NCBI GenBank assembly: GCA_945865565.1
Contig: CAMBEK010000003.1
Location: forward strand, 186,001-250,000
DNA length: 64,000 nt
Reading direction: 5' to 3'
From: Pseudobacteriovorax antillogorgiicola
GTDB taxonomy: Bacteria; Bdellovibrionota_B; Oligoflexia; Oligoflexales; RGVZ01
Below are positions 15,976 through 24,056 of this stretch, one piece after another. Each line of letters opens with the position of its first letter. Position 1 is the stretch's first letter. A program made the translations under genes and the position numbers. Under the pieces are notes generated by a model, which saw only the letters and a list, made by a program, of their open reading frames with translations, was not told the DNA's origin and made no database searches.

Positions 15976-18327
15976 CTATTTCTTCTGAATCTGGGTCAGC
16001 CTTTCGGTCGCCAAATTCGCGTAGAACAAATTGTTGCCATCCGCTTTTGCTTTTTCCAGCGCGGCCACTGCCTCATCTTTTCGCCCAGCCCGATAAAGAA
16101 GGAGGCCCGCCTTGTAGAGTGTTTCAGCGCGGCCTTCCCAGTTTTCACTCTCTGAAGCAACGAGCCCAAACGTTCGACCCGCCTCGAGGTATTCGTTGTC
16201 TTTCCGGTATTCCTCGGCCAACAAGAGGAGTTGATCCATCCATGCCTTACGCGCTTCTTTGTCGTCTCCGAATTGCGCTGGTTTCATGTCACGAAGAAGA
16301 CCAAGGGCCTCACGACGTTCCTTGTCCATTCCAAGCGCTGCAAAACGAGCGGCGAGATTTGAGATTAATTTTGCCGATGCTGCAGATGGAGAAAATTCGT
16401 TCTTCAGGTCTGCCCCAGATCCACCAGCTGATGTCGACTGCCTGGCTGCATGGTGATCCTTCCAGGAAGACAAGATCAATTTCGGAGGAGTCCTCAATTT
16501 AGCCCCTGAGGTCAGCGATGCCTCAATGGGCTGGCGAAATGCAGCATATAATTGTTCCCGTTCTGATGGCTTCAGGCCGGCAAGGGTTGCCGCCATACCA
16601 CGATCTGCGTCGACCATTGCCCTTTGGAAAGGCGATATTTTTGTTTGACCAGCCTTCATCCGGGTCAAAAGATCGGTGGCCTCTGAGGCCGTCTGGGACA
16701 GCCAGAATTGCGCCTTGAAACGGTCGATCCCAGAGCCTTCCGCAGCAGCCGTTTGATAGAACGCCACAGCAGGTTGGGGCTGTCCAATACTGCGGTAGGA
16801 TTCTCCCAGTGCCCATGCAGTTTTCGGATTTTTTCGCACGGACTGCAAAGGTTTTGGGAGCAACTCAAAGGTTTGAACGACATCAACGTGACGGCCATCC
16901 ATTGAGAGCTTTTGAATCATCTGATCGATTCTCGTCCGCAAGCGGACAAGCAGCTCACTCCTCATCGGGTCAAACGCCGCGATCTTGTAATCGCGAAAGT
17001 AATTCGCTGCAAAATTTCCGGTATCCGCATTCCATTCGCGGCTTGGATCAAGCCTTGCGGCGAGCAGCATTGAGGCTGTTAGAAATCTGGTGCGCGGGTG
17101 AGTGAGTTTGGAGAAAGTGGATTCAAGCTCCCTGGCATCCATTTCATCCAACGCCGGAATGGCGATGGCAGTTTTAGCGTCTTCGCCCTGAACCGGCGAA
17201 TTCGACGGCAATCCACGCCAATAGGCGGTGCGCAAAACCTTCCCCGCCCGATAGTCGGGTGTGGTTGAGGCAACGTCGAGAGCCGGCAAGGCCGGAGACA
17301 CCTTGGTAAGGATGTCGGATTCGCCTGCAGCCATCGCCTCAATGGCCTGCACGTCGATTAATCGGAGCAAGGCCAGACTGTGCTCGGGTGTGCCGGGAAA
17401 TCTTTTGGCGATGGCGTCGTAGTAGCCACCAGCAAGAGAGAGATTTCCCTGGCCTAAATGAATTTCCGCCATCCTCCACAGGTTTCCTGCGTCACGCTCA
17501 ATGGCGAGGGGATCGTGAAACAATAATTGCTGATAGACGAACATGGCACGCAATTCCTGCCCGTCGGCATACAGTGCCGCCGCAAGATCAGAAAGTCCCC
17601 GAGTCGAGGCCATGCTGCGCTGGCAAAGGTCTAACGGGATTTCTTCCGCATATTTTGGTTTTGCGGGGAGATTGTCGAGACGGTAGACGGGATCCGCCAA
17701 TCCGCCCCACGAAGGGGCCAAGCCTGGCTTGGCCTGCTTCAACTGGGCACAGAGGTCTGCCGCGTTTTCGAATTTCTTTGGTGCCGTCTGGAATATCCTT
17801 CGCTGCGCAGCGTGATCCGTTGTTGCTGGAGTCGCAGGGAGATTGGCAATTCCGGTTGGTCCAGCAGGTGTCCTTGCCTGAGCCACGGGCGCCGTCACCG
17901 TCGTTGGAAGTGCCTCTGCCGATCGGCCCGGTGTATAACCACGCCTAAAAAGCTCAATGACGATTCGAAAAGGTTCATCGAAGTCATTTACGGTGGCCAC
18001 GATGTCGCGCGACTTCAACTTGATCAGTACCTCGACGCCATCTGGTCCGCGGTCTTTCACAAGGACGCGTCGGACCATTTCTTCGTCGTAATGTTCCAGG
18101 GCCTGCAGTTCCGTCGAAGATGTCTTCAGAATCTCGATCTTCACAAGATTTTCGATTGCATCGTATTTGGCTGAATAGGGACGGGACTGGGGAAATGGCA
18201 GCACAATTTCAGAATATTCCGCGGCAATCCCCGACTCGCCTGCAAAGGCCAGGCAAATGACGCCAGTCGCAATGGCGACCGATGCCCGAATACTTCTCAA
18301 TGTCCATGGCCAATGGAAGGACATCAT
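15976..18327 (-). CDS. Secreted TPR-repeat protein heading the flagellar operon (PflA-like?)
   Basis: A 783-residue exported protein. A signal peptide (hydrophobic stretch VAIATGVICLAFAGESGIAA) is followed by a beta-rich domain of about 100 residues resembling AMIN-type folds (VEVLIKLKSRDI, FRIVIELF), a Pro/Ala-rich linker, and many helical TPR-like repeats to the C-terminus (AGRTFGLVASESENWEGRAE, LYRAGRKDEAVAALEKAKAD). It is the first gene after a sigma-54 promoter and precedes the flagellar activator by about 50 bases. Campylobacter PflA, a periplasmic TPR motor protein, has nearly the same length (788); a comparable motor-scaffold role is inferred. Start ATG 18327 with GAGAGG upstream; an in-frame GTG lies at 18339. 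Confidence 0.75.
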   Translation of the reverse strand: MMSFHWPWTLRSIRASVAIATGVICLAFAGESGIAAEYSEIVLPFPQSRPYSAKYDAIENLVKIEILKTSSTELQALEHYDEEMVRRVLVKDRGPDGVEVLIKLKSRDIVATVNDFDEPFRIVIELFRRGYTPGRSAEALPTTVTAPVAQARTPAGPTGIANLPATPATTDHAAQRRIFQTAPKKFENAADLCAQLKQAKPGLAPSWGGLADPVYRLDNLPAKPKYAEEIPLDLCQRSMASTRGLSDLAAALYADGQELRAMFVYQQLLFHDPLAIERDAGNLWRMAEIHLGQGNLSLAGGYYDAIAKRFPGTPEHSLALLRLIDVQAIEAMAAGESDILTKVSPALPALDVASTTPDYRAGKVLRTAYWRGLPSNSPVQGEDAKTAIAIPALDEMDARELESTFSKLTHPRTRFLTASMLLAARLDPSREWNADTGNFAANYFRDYKIAAFDPMRSELLVRLRTRIDQMIQKLSMDGRHVDVVQTFELLPKPLQSVRKNPKTAWALGESYRSIGQPQPAVAFYQTAAAEGSGIDRFKAQFWLSQTASEATDLLTRMKAGQTKISPFQRAMVDADRGMAATLAGLKPSEREQLYAAFRQPIEASLTSGAKLRTPPKLILSSWKDHHAARQSTSAGGSGADLKNEFSPSAASAKLISNLAARFAALGMDKERREALGLLRDMKPAQFGDDKEARKAWMDQLLLLAEEYRKDNEYLEAGRTFGLVASESENWEGRAETLYKAGLLLYRAGRKDEAVAALEKAKADGNNLFYANLATERLTQIQKK

Positions 18328-18380
18328 GGGACCTCTCACGTTTCACGCAGTTTTGATTTTTAGAATTCAGGAGAAGACTG

Positions 18381-18396
18381 AGCAAGGGGCGTGCCA
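18381..18396 (-). promoter_or_regulatory. Sigma-54 promoter of the flagellar operon
   Basis: Read on the minus strand the sequence is TGGCACGCCCCTTGCT, which matches the sigma-54 consensus TGGCACG-N4-TTGCW at every defined position, with GG and GC ten bases apart. Transcription would start near 18371, about 44 bases before the ATG at 18327. It drives the TPR protein, the sigma-54 activator and flgB through motE. Having an activator with a GAFTGA loop in the operon supports the call. Confidence 0.9.
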
Positions 18397-18613
18397 ACTT
18401 TAAGTAGAGGTGTAACTACCCCGGAAGGAGGCAGATTTTTCATCCGAAAGTTTCTGACGGACAAAATTCTGCATGGTCAAAAATGACCCGGGGAAAGTTC
18501 TGCCTCTGCCAAAGATCCGCCGCGAAAGGCCGGTTTGACGTCAACCCCATGACGCATTCGCCAAAGTTCTGGCTGCTACAAGGCTCCGGCTAAATATTTT
18601 TTATAGAATCCCC

Positions 18614-18640
18614 TAAAGGGATGGCAAAAAAAGACGATAG
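18614..18640 (+). promoter_or_regulatory. Sigma-28 (FliA)-type promoter of the PilZ gene
   Basis: TAAA (18614-18617), a spacer of 15 bases, then GACGATAG (18633-18640). The FliA consensus is TAAA-N15-GCCGATAA, so six of eight -10 positions and all four -35 core positions match with exact spacing. Transcription would begin near 18647, about 48 bases before the PilZ start at 18695. The location opposite a sigma-54 flagellar promoter makes chance less likely. Confidence 0.65.
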
Positions 18641-18654
18641 ACCTAAAGGTAGTG

Positions 18655-18685
18655 CGGAATTTCACTGGGCAAGCTCGGAATTTCA
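18655..18685. repeat. Direct repeat CGGAATTTCA, two helical turns apart
   Basis: Two perfect 10-base copies at 18655-18664 and 18676-18685. Extended to 15 bases they agree at 13 (CGGAATTTCA then CTGGG or AAGGG). The 21-base period equals two turns of the helix. They lie between the predicted sigma-28 start and the ATG at 18695, and the second covers the ribosome-binding region, so a repressor or translational regulator site is plausible. Confidence 0.5.
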
Positions 18686-18694
18686 AAGGGTAAT

Positions 18695-19054
18695 ATGTCT
18701 CAGTTACGCATCAGGTCAAAACGCATTGAAACCCGTAGGTTCCGGGTTTCTGGCCGCGCCATTGGACGCCTTGTGTCAATTACCGGTGACCGGTTGATTT
18801 CGGTCCGACCTACCGATGTTTCCCGGCGTGGACTCGGCTTTATCGCAAAAGAACCACTGCCCCACGGTGGCCAATATTGGTTGGAGATCGACGAGGCCCG
18901 CCTTCGGGTCGAAGTCACCCACTGCCAGTCACACCTTGGCATCGAAAGCATGTACCAATGTGGAGTGTTCACCCGTGATCCCGACATCGATCTGGAAGAG
19001 GTCTTTGCACGATTGGGTTTATTAGAGGAAACCCTTCATGCAGAAGGTTTTTGA
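18695..19054 (+). CDS. Small PilZ-domain protein
   Basis: A 119-residue protein that is essentially a single PilZ domain. RRFRVSG near residues 14-20 and DVSRRGLGF near 41-49 correspond to the cyclic-di-GMP-binding RxxxR and (D/N)xSxxG motifs, though in RRFRVSG the spacing of the arginines should be checked. Single-domain PilZ proteins often act as c-di-GMP effectors on motility. A sigma-28-type promoter upstream suggests late flagellar expression, like YcgR in enterics (inference). Its 3' end overlaps the convergent hybrid kinase gene by 19 bases. Confidence 0.85.
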   Translation: MSQLRIRSKRIETRRFRVSGRAIGRLVSITGDRLISVRPTDVSRRGLGFIAKEPLPHGGQYWLEIDEARLRVEVTHCQSHLGIESMYQCGVFTRDPDIDLEEVFARLGLLEETLHAEGF

Positions 19055-21408
19055 ATCGCAGACATCACCCGTGCAACAGACGGCTTACCCTTTCGAATAA
19101 CGGGAAAGCCGGCGGCGTTGGTTTCAAGTTTTCCAATATCCCAATCGCTGCAAATGATAATGTCCTTAACGCCAGCTTCTCGGGCCTTGCTTGCCAGGGT
19201 AACGCCGTCCATCGTGCCACTTTCGAAATGGTAATCCACGACAAGTATCGGGGCCCTGGACAAAATCTGATCGTTTCCTGCAAGCCTTGCAAGCAGTTCG
19301 TCTGGACCTGAAAAAACAATCACATCGGCTTCACTTGACTCGCGCTCCCACATGTCACGGACAAACGGACTGTCATCAACGACCACAATCAGTCGACGGA
19401 CCGTATGGCTTCCGGACAGCCCATTCTGACGACCTGCGCGCAAAACCACAGCGAGGTCGGGCAAACCGCGCTCCACTGGAATCAACACTTCCATTTCAAG
19501 CATGGAATTTTCAGGATCATACTGGTGACGGACCATACCACCCATTGATTCAGCGAGGCGCCGGATGATGACTAAACCCAGTCCGCGCTTGCGGCCGTTT
19601 GGACCAAATCCAGCCAGGCTATCCCTGACCCTTGTGTTTCCGAGGACAACAAAATTTTCTTCTGCAAACGCGGTCACCTTGTTGCCGACGGCGATCAGGC
19701 AGGCCGGAACAGTGCCGTCGCCTTGCTGCATTTCGATCTCGCGGGTTCGAATGGTGATTGTCGAATCGCGCGGCGCTGATGAAGCTGCGTTGTCTAGCAA
19801 GTTGTCGACGATTCGGCGCATTGCAAGGGGATCACCAGACATTCGCAAGTGATGTGCCCAAGACATTTTGATTTCCAGGCCCCGGCCCTCAAAAGTCGGG
19901 AGCAGTTGCGAAAGGGATGCTTCCGTGAGGTCTACAATAGAAAAACTTTTTGATGTCAGGTGTGTTTTTCTATCAAAGGATTCATCAAGCGCTGCCAACT
20001 CCACTAAAAAACCATCCAGATAAGCTGCATTTTCAGGGTCGTTGAGTTTCACGACACGACGTAGATCATGCACGACCATTCTGGCCTGCTGCGCCATCGC
20101 AGATTTCGTAAGATGGGTGGCCGAGAGGTCCATCGCCATTTTTTTCATTCGGCGATCGCGGAGCCGCGATCTGCGCATGGTCTCAAACAGGACCGGGATT
20201 GCCGAGGCGATCAAAATCGAACTCGCGGGAGGCATCACAGAATTTGAAAGTATCAGCGCAAAAACCATCAAAACAACGACCCAGACGAGACTCAGCGCCA
20301 TGGCCACGGCCAGGCTCGGGGCCATCGCAAGGCACAGGGCAATTGTGGCAGAGATTGCCAGAGCAGGGATCGACCACAAGGACACGGGGGTTGGCAGGGT
20401 TCCATTGATGGCGGCATTGGCAATTGTCGCTATTTGCGCCACCGCTCCTGAGTTGGAGGCTCCAATCACCACAAGTTCTGGAGGATCGCGTAAAAGTTTT
20501 TCACTTAGGAGTGCATCAAGAGGCTCCGCTGCCAACAGAGAAATTTTCATATCTCCGACTTCTGAGGTTACAAACCGTTGTGGTAGTTGGGGCATCAAAA
20601 CAAAGCCATCGTCGGACCGAATCTGCCTGTTGGCGATTTCAACTTTGCCACCACGAATCGACACTCCCCAGAAAAAGCCTCGCGGCGCAAGTGCAAGGTT
20701 CGCCACAAGGCGGTCTTCGCGCCATCTGGCGACTGGCAGAAAGGAATTTCTGGTCCGGGCCATTGTGCCAATCGGGTCAATCAGACCAACGCCGGCAATG
20801 ACATCGGCAAATTCGGCGGCAGGCCCGGCGAAAACCTGGTCGGAAATATCAGGTATTTTTTGAAGGTCCAGAAGGGATGTCGGTGCTTGCGCTGCGGAGG
20901 ACGTCTTTCTCGTGTCGGAAGCATCCAGGACAAACCTCTCTACCGGCATACCGAACAGCATCGGATCTGCCGGTGACATACCGGGTCGAGGGGTCACCAA
21001 CTGTAAGGGTGCGTATACCTGCAGCCCTTTTGCCGCGGCATCACGAAAGGCATCGAGATAACCAGGTTGCGCAGCATTGACGCTGGAAAAAACTTCTTCT
21101 TCTGGAATCAGAATTTGTTTCACGCCGCTGGCGCCCAGGCTTTGAAATATCCCTCGCCAATCTTCTGGGCCCGGGGACAGTCTGCCCGTTCGCATTCGCC
21201 ATGATTCTTCCCAAACAAAAACACGCAACTTTGGATTTAGTTGGCTCGATCCCTGACTGGCATCTGGTTTCGTCCCGAACTTAGCAGCAACGCCTTCAAA
21301 GTCGAGACCGCCCCAAGACAGGGTGACCCAAGACGCACCGCTCCATGCGAGCGCAGTGATCGCGATCGAGGCCATGGAAATCCTGTTGGTCCAGAAATGG
21401 TGCTTCAC
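19036..21408 (-). CDS. CHASE2-type hybrid histidine kinase with C-terminal receiver
   Basis: A 790-residue membrane sensor. An N-terminal span leads to a large periplasmic region (about 40-340) with the LGASGVKQILIPEEE pattern of CHASE2 domains, followed by three close membrane spans (about 345-410), the usual CHASE2 layout. Then come a DHp region with phosphoacceptor His447 (VVHDLRR), an ATPase domain with N-box DNLLDNA and G-box KRGLGLVII, and a receiver with DD, phosphoacceptor Asp in VVDYHF and Lys in RKGKP. Start GTG 21408; ATG 21375 with AGGAT upstream is a good alternative. It stands divergent from the ABC operon and convergent with the PilZ gene. Confidence 0.88.
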   Translation of the reverse strand: MKHHFWTNRISMASIAITALAWSGASWVTLSWGGLDFEGVAAKFGTKPDASQGSSQLNPKLRVFVWEESWRMRTGRLSPGPEDWRGIFQSLGASGVKQILIPEEEVFSSVNAAQPGYLDAFRDAAAKGLQVYAPLQLVTPRPGMSPADPMLFGMPVERFVLDASDTRKTSSAAQAPTSLLDLQKIPDISDQVFAGPAAEFADVIAGVGLIDPIGTMARTRNSFLPVARWREDRLVANLALAPRGFFWGVSIRGGKVEIANRQIRSDDGFVLMPQLPQRFVTSEVGDMKISLLAAEPLDALLSEKLLRDPPELVVIGASNSGAVAQIATIANAAINGTLPTPVSLWSIPALAISATIALCLAMAPSLAVAMALSLVWVVVLMVFALILSNSVMPPASSILIASAIPVLFETMRRSRLRDRRMKKMAMDLSATHLTKSAMAQQARMVVHDLRRVVKLNDPENAAYLDGFLVELAALDESFDRKTHLTSKSFSIVDLTEASLSQLLPTFEGRGLEIKMSWAHHLRMSGDPLAMRRIVDNLLDNAASSAPRDSTITIRTREIEMQQGDGTVPACLIAVGNKVTAFAEENFVVLGNTRVRDSLAGFGPNGRKRGLGLVIIRRLAESMGGMVRHQYDPENSMLEMEVLIPVERGLPDLAVVLRAGRQNGLSGSHTVRRLIVVVDDSPFVRDMWERESSEADVIVFSGPDELLARLAGNDQILSRAPILVVDYHFESGTMDGVTLASKAREAGVKDIIICSDWDIGKLETNAAGFPVIRKGKPSVARVMSAIQKPSA

Positions 21409-21502
21409 CAGATTTTTACCGCCTTCAGGGTGCTGTTAAAGCATCCTTCGGACCATCAACAGCCATCTGAAGCCACTTTGAGCTTCAGCAAACCTGTCAG
21501 GG

Positions 21503-21531
21503 TTGGCGAATGTATAGAAATTCGTGATAAT
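21503..21531 (+). promoter_or_regulatory. Sigma-70-type promoter of the ABC transporter operon
   Basis: TTGGCG (21503-21508), spacer of 17 bases, GATAAT (21526-21531). Four of six -35 and five of six -10 bases match the housekeeping consensus at ideal spacing. Transcription would begin near 21538, 20 bases before the ATG of the ATPase gene, leaving room for the AGGAAGG ribosome-binding site. Confidence 0.6.
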
Positions 21532-21557
21532 CATGTTCCATTCAGGAAGGTTGGCGC

Positions 21558-22256
21558 ATGAACAAGTCCATCGAAATTCAGAGACTTAAATTTGGCTACA
21601 CGCGAGCAGACGATGTCATCGACATCGATGAACTGTCGGTGTCATCCGGGGAACGGATTTTTCTTCACGGGCCTTCAGGGTGCGGGAAGACAACGCTGCT
21701 TGGATTACTTTCAGGAATCCTTGCGTCAACTCCTGGCAGCATCAAAATCCTTGACCAGGATCTGGGGGCAATGACTCCAGCGGAACGCGACCGGTTTCGT
21801 GGAGATCATTTTGGCTACGTGTTCCAGATGTTCAATCTGATTCCCTATTTGAACGTCATGGACAACATCACGCTTCCCCTGCGATTTAGTCGATCCCGCC
21901 TCAGCAAGGCATCAGGAACTCCTGAATCGGAAGCCCTGCATCTGGCACAGGCACTGGGAATCGGTAATCTGATGAATCGGCAGGTGCCGGAACTCAGCGT
22001 TGGCCAGCAACAAAGGGTGGCCGCAGCGCGGGCCTTGATCGGCAAGCCAGAGATTTTGATCTGCGACGAACCAACATCCGCCCTTGACCATCTGCATCGT
22101 GACCGGTTTCTTGATCTATTGATTGATGTCGCAGGCACGGCCAAGACCACGTTGATTTTTGTGAGCCATGACCGGAGTCTTGCCAGGCGATTTGAGCGCA
22201 GCATTGACTTGGCTGCATTGAACCGTAAATTTCGCGCTTCCACTGGCGATGACTGA
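21558..22256 (+). CDS. ABC transporter ATPase, LolD/MacB family
   Basis: A 232-residue ATP-binding subunit with Walker A GPSGCGKTT (about 38-46), a Q-loop (FQMFNLIPYL), a signature motif LSVGQQQRVA (Val for the usual Gly), and Walker B ILICDEPTSALD with switch His in VSHD. Its class powers FtsX-type permeases that move lipoproteins, drugs or other envelope substrates, acting as mechanotransmitters. AGGAAGG precedes ATG 21558. The permease gene follows 12 bases later, so the two form one transporter. Confidence 0.95.
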   Translation: MNKSIEIQRLKFGYTRADDVIDIDELSVSSGERIFLHGPSGCGKTTLLGLLSGILASTPGSIKILDQDLGAMTPAERDRFRGDHFGYVFQMFNLIPYLNVMDNITLPLRFSRSRLSKASGTPESEALHLAQALGIGNLMNRQVPELSVGQQQRVAAARALIGKPEILICDEPTSALDHLHRDRFLDLLIDVAGTAKTTLIFVSHDRSLARRFERSIDLAALNRKFRASTGDD

Positions 22257-22267
22257 GGAGAAATAAG

Positions 22268-23551
22268 TTGCGGACCATCATTCACCTTGCCCTGCGTTCT
22301 ATCATGAATCGACGCGTTACCAGCGCCTTGACCATCCTCGCCATTGCCTTGAGCATGTCGCTGCTGTTGATTGTTGAGCGTTTGCGAACGGGCGCCAGAG
22401 AGGGTTTCACCGGAGTCATCAGCCAAACGGACATCATTGCCGGGGCTCGCAGCAGTCCGATCCAACTTTTATTGAGCAGTGTTTTTCAGATCGGCAGTGC
22501 GTCGAACAATGTCACGCCAGAAACGTGGGAACATTTCCGCAATCATCCCGCCGTGGCTTGGACCATTCCAATTGCCATGGGTGACAGCCACAAAGGCTTC
22601 AGGGTTGTTGCCACCAACGGAGATTTTTTTGCGCACTATCATTATCAACGCGACCATCGCCTGGAATTTTCTTCGGGAAAAGCATTGCCCGACGACCACA
22701 GCGTTGTAGTCGGCGCGCGCGTCGCGAGGGAGCTTGGTTACACCGCGGGGACAAAAATTATTTTGGCGCACGGCCTGGCCGCTGAATCATTCGTCAAACA
22801 TGAAAATCATCCATTTTTCGTCAGCGGAATTCTAAAGGCAACCGGGACACCATTTGACCGGAGTCTTTTTATTTCGCTGCCGGCGATGGCGCAGATGCAC
22901 GACGCTGACGGCGGAGGTGGCGGCGGCGCGGTGGCTGAACATCAGCACAGTCTCGATGAGCATGATGAACGCGATGAGCACGATGAGCACGATCATCTTC
23001 CGGGTTTGTCCGCGATTTTCATCGGAACAAAAGCCCGGACGGATGCTCTGGCACTTCAGCGCGAAATTCAAACCTACGAGGCTGAACCAATGACGGCAGC
23101 CCTGCCGGGACTGACCCTCGCCCAACTTTGGAGTGCGTTGTCCTACGCCGAAGAGGCCCTTCGCGCGGTGTCGATGCTGGTCATCGTGGTCGGGCTGCTG
23201 AGCATGATTGTTGCCCTCTATAATTCACTCAACGAACGCCGCCGTGAAATGGCCATCTTGCGAGCCCTTGGGGCTCGCCCCTGGATGATTACGGCCATTC
23301 TTCTGGTCGAAGCGGGACTTTTAACTGGAATCGCCGTCGCAACCAGCATTGCCCTGACATATGCGGCCTTGGCCGGTGCGACTGGACTGATCACAGCCAA
23401 CTTCGGAATATCGTTGCCCATAACGAGCCTGTCAGGGGAAGAATGGGTGCGACTGGGGCTCATGTTCACGATTGGATTGGCGATGGCGGCCCTGCCAGCA
23501 TGGCGTGCCTACCGCAATGCCCTTGTGGATGGACTGACAATACGGATATGA
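22268..23551 (+). CDS. FtsX/MacB-type ABC permease with His-rich periplasmic insert
   Basis: A 427-residue permease with an N-terminal span (about 18-36), a periplasmic MacB-like domain, and three C-terminal spans with the FtsX motif LNERRREMAILRALGARPW. A (Gly)6 stretch at 215-220 leads into a histidine- and acid-rich loop (225-243: six His within EHQHSLDEHDERDEHDEHDH), suited to binding Zn, Cu or Ni. The start is TTG at 22268 with GAGGAG seven bases upstream. With the ATPase and DUF3299 genes this suggests a metal-linked envelope transporter (inference). Confidence 0.9.
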   Translation: MRTIIHLALRSIMNRRVTSALTILAIALSMSLLLIVERLRTGAREGFTGVISQTDIIAGARSSPIQLLLSSVFQIGSASNNVTPETWEHFRNHPAVAWTIPIAMGDSHKGFRVVATNGDFFAHYHYQRDHRLEFSSGKALPDDHSVVVGARVARELGYTAGTKIILAHGLAAESFVKHENHPFFVSGILKATGTPFDRSLFISLPAMAQMHDADGGGGGGAVAEHQHSLDEHDERDEHDEHDHLPGLSAIFIGTKARTDALALQREIQTYEAEPMTAALPGLTLAQLWSALSYAEEALRAVSMLVIVVGLLSMIVALYNSLNERRREMAILRALGARPWMITAILLVEAGLLTGIAVATSIALTYAALAGATGLITANFGISLPITSLSGEEWVRLGLMFTIGLAMAALPAWRAYRNALVDGLTIRI

Positions 23552-23561
23552 ATTGGAAGTC

Positions 23562-24056
23562 ATGAAACTTAAACAGATCCTATTGATTGCATCACTTGTT
23601 GCAGCCCCGATCGGCGGGATGATGCTGCATTCCTGGTGGACGTCCCGGGATGCAAACACGCCCTCAGCACAAACTGGTTCCGGCGACGTCAAAACGATTG
23701 AATGGCCAACCCTCGCCCAGTATGACCTGAAATCTGGCAAGCCATCAGATTTATTGAAAGAATTGGACGGTCGCCTGATCCGCCTGCCAGGCTTCATGGT
23801 CCCGCTAGAGGATAATATGAAACTGGTCAAAGAATTTCTTTTGGTCCCGGATCCGCAAGCCTGCATCCACTATCCGCCGCCCCCTCCAAACCAGCAGGTT
23901 CTGGTCCAGATGGTCGGTGACGAATCTGCCTCGGTCGATTGGAAGCCAGTTTGGATCGAAGGCCACCTGCGGATAACTTCGGGCACCACCAAATATGGCA
24001 CAGCGATTTTTCAAGTGAAGGCTCGACGGACTGAAGCCTACAAGGCGGGATTCTAA
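23562..24056 (+). CDS. DUF3299-family periplasmic protein
   Basis: A 164-residue exported protein: the N-terminus MKLKQILLIASLVAAPIGGM is a signal or anchor segment. The mature part has the DUF3299 signature (LPGFMVPLEDNMKLVKEFLL, then VPDPQACIHYPPPPPNQ with conserved Cys and proline run). The function is unknown; relatives occur beside FtsX-type ABC transporters and His-rich proteins in other proteobacteria, which fits the His-rich permease just upstream. Start ATG 23562, or TTG 23553. The stop overlaps the following kinase gene start as TAATG. Confidence 0.8.
   Translation: MKLKQILLIASLVAAPIGGMMLHSWWTSRDANTPSAQTGSGDVKTIEWPTLAQYDLKSGKPSDLLKELDGRLIRLPGFMVPLEDNMKLVKEFLLVPDPQACIHYPPPPPNQQVLVQMVGDESASVDWKPVWIEGHLRITSGTTKYGTAIFQVKARRTEAYKAGF

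Larger units (their letters stand above)
18328..18694. promoter_or_regulatory. Divergent flagellar regulatory region
   Basis: The only gene-free stretch longer than 300 bases in the window. It separates the leftward flagellar operon from a rightward PilZ gene. It holds a sigma-54 promoter facing left (18381-18396), a sigma-28-like promoter facing right (18614-18640), a small ATCCC/GGGAT inverted repeat at the latter's -35 end (18608-18622), two CCTAAAGG copies 30 bases apart (18612 and 18642) and a 10-base direct repeat 21 bases apart (18655 and 18676). About 215 bases between the two promoters could hold enhancer sites for the sigma-54 activator. No open reading frame is credible. Confidence 0.75.
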
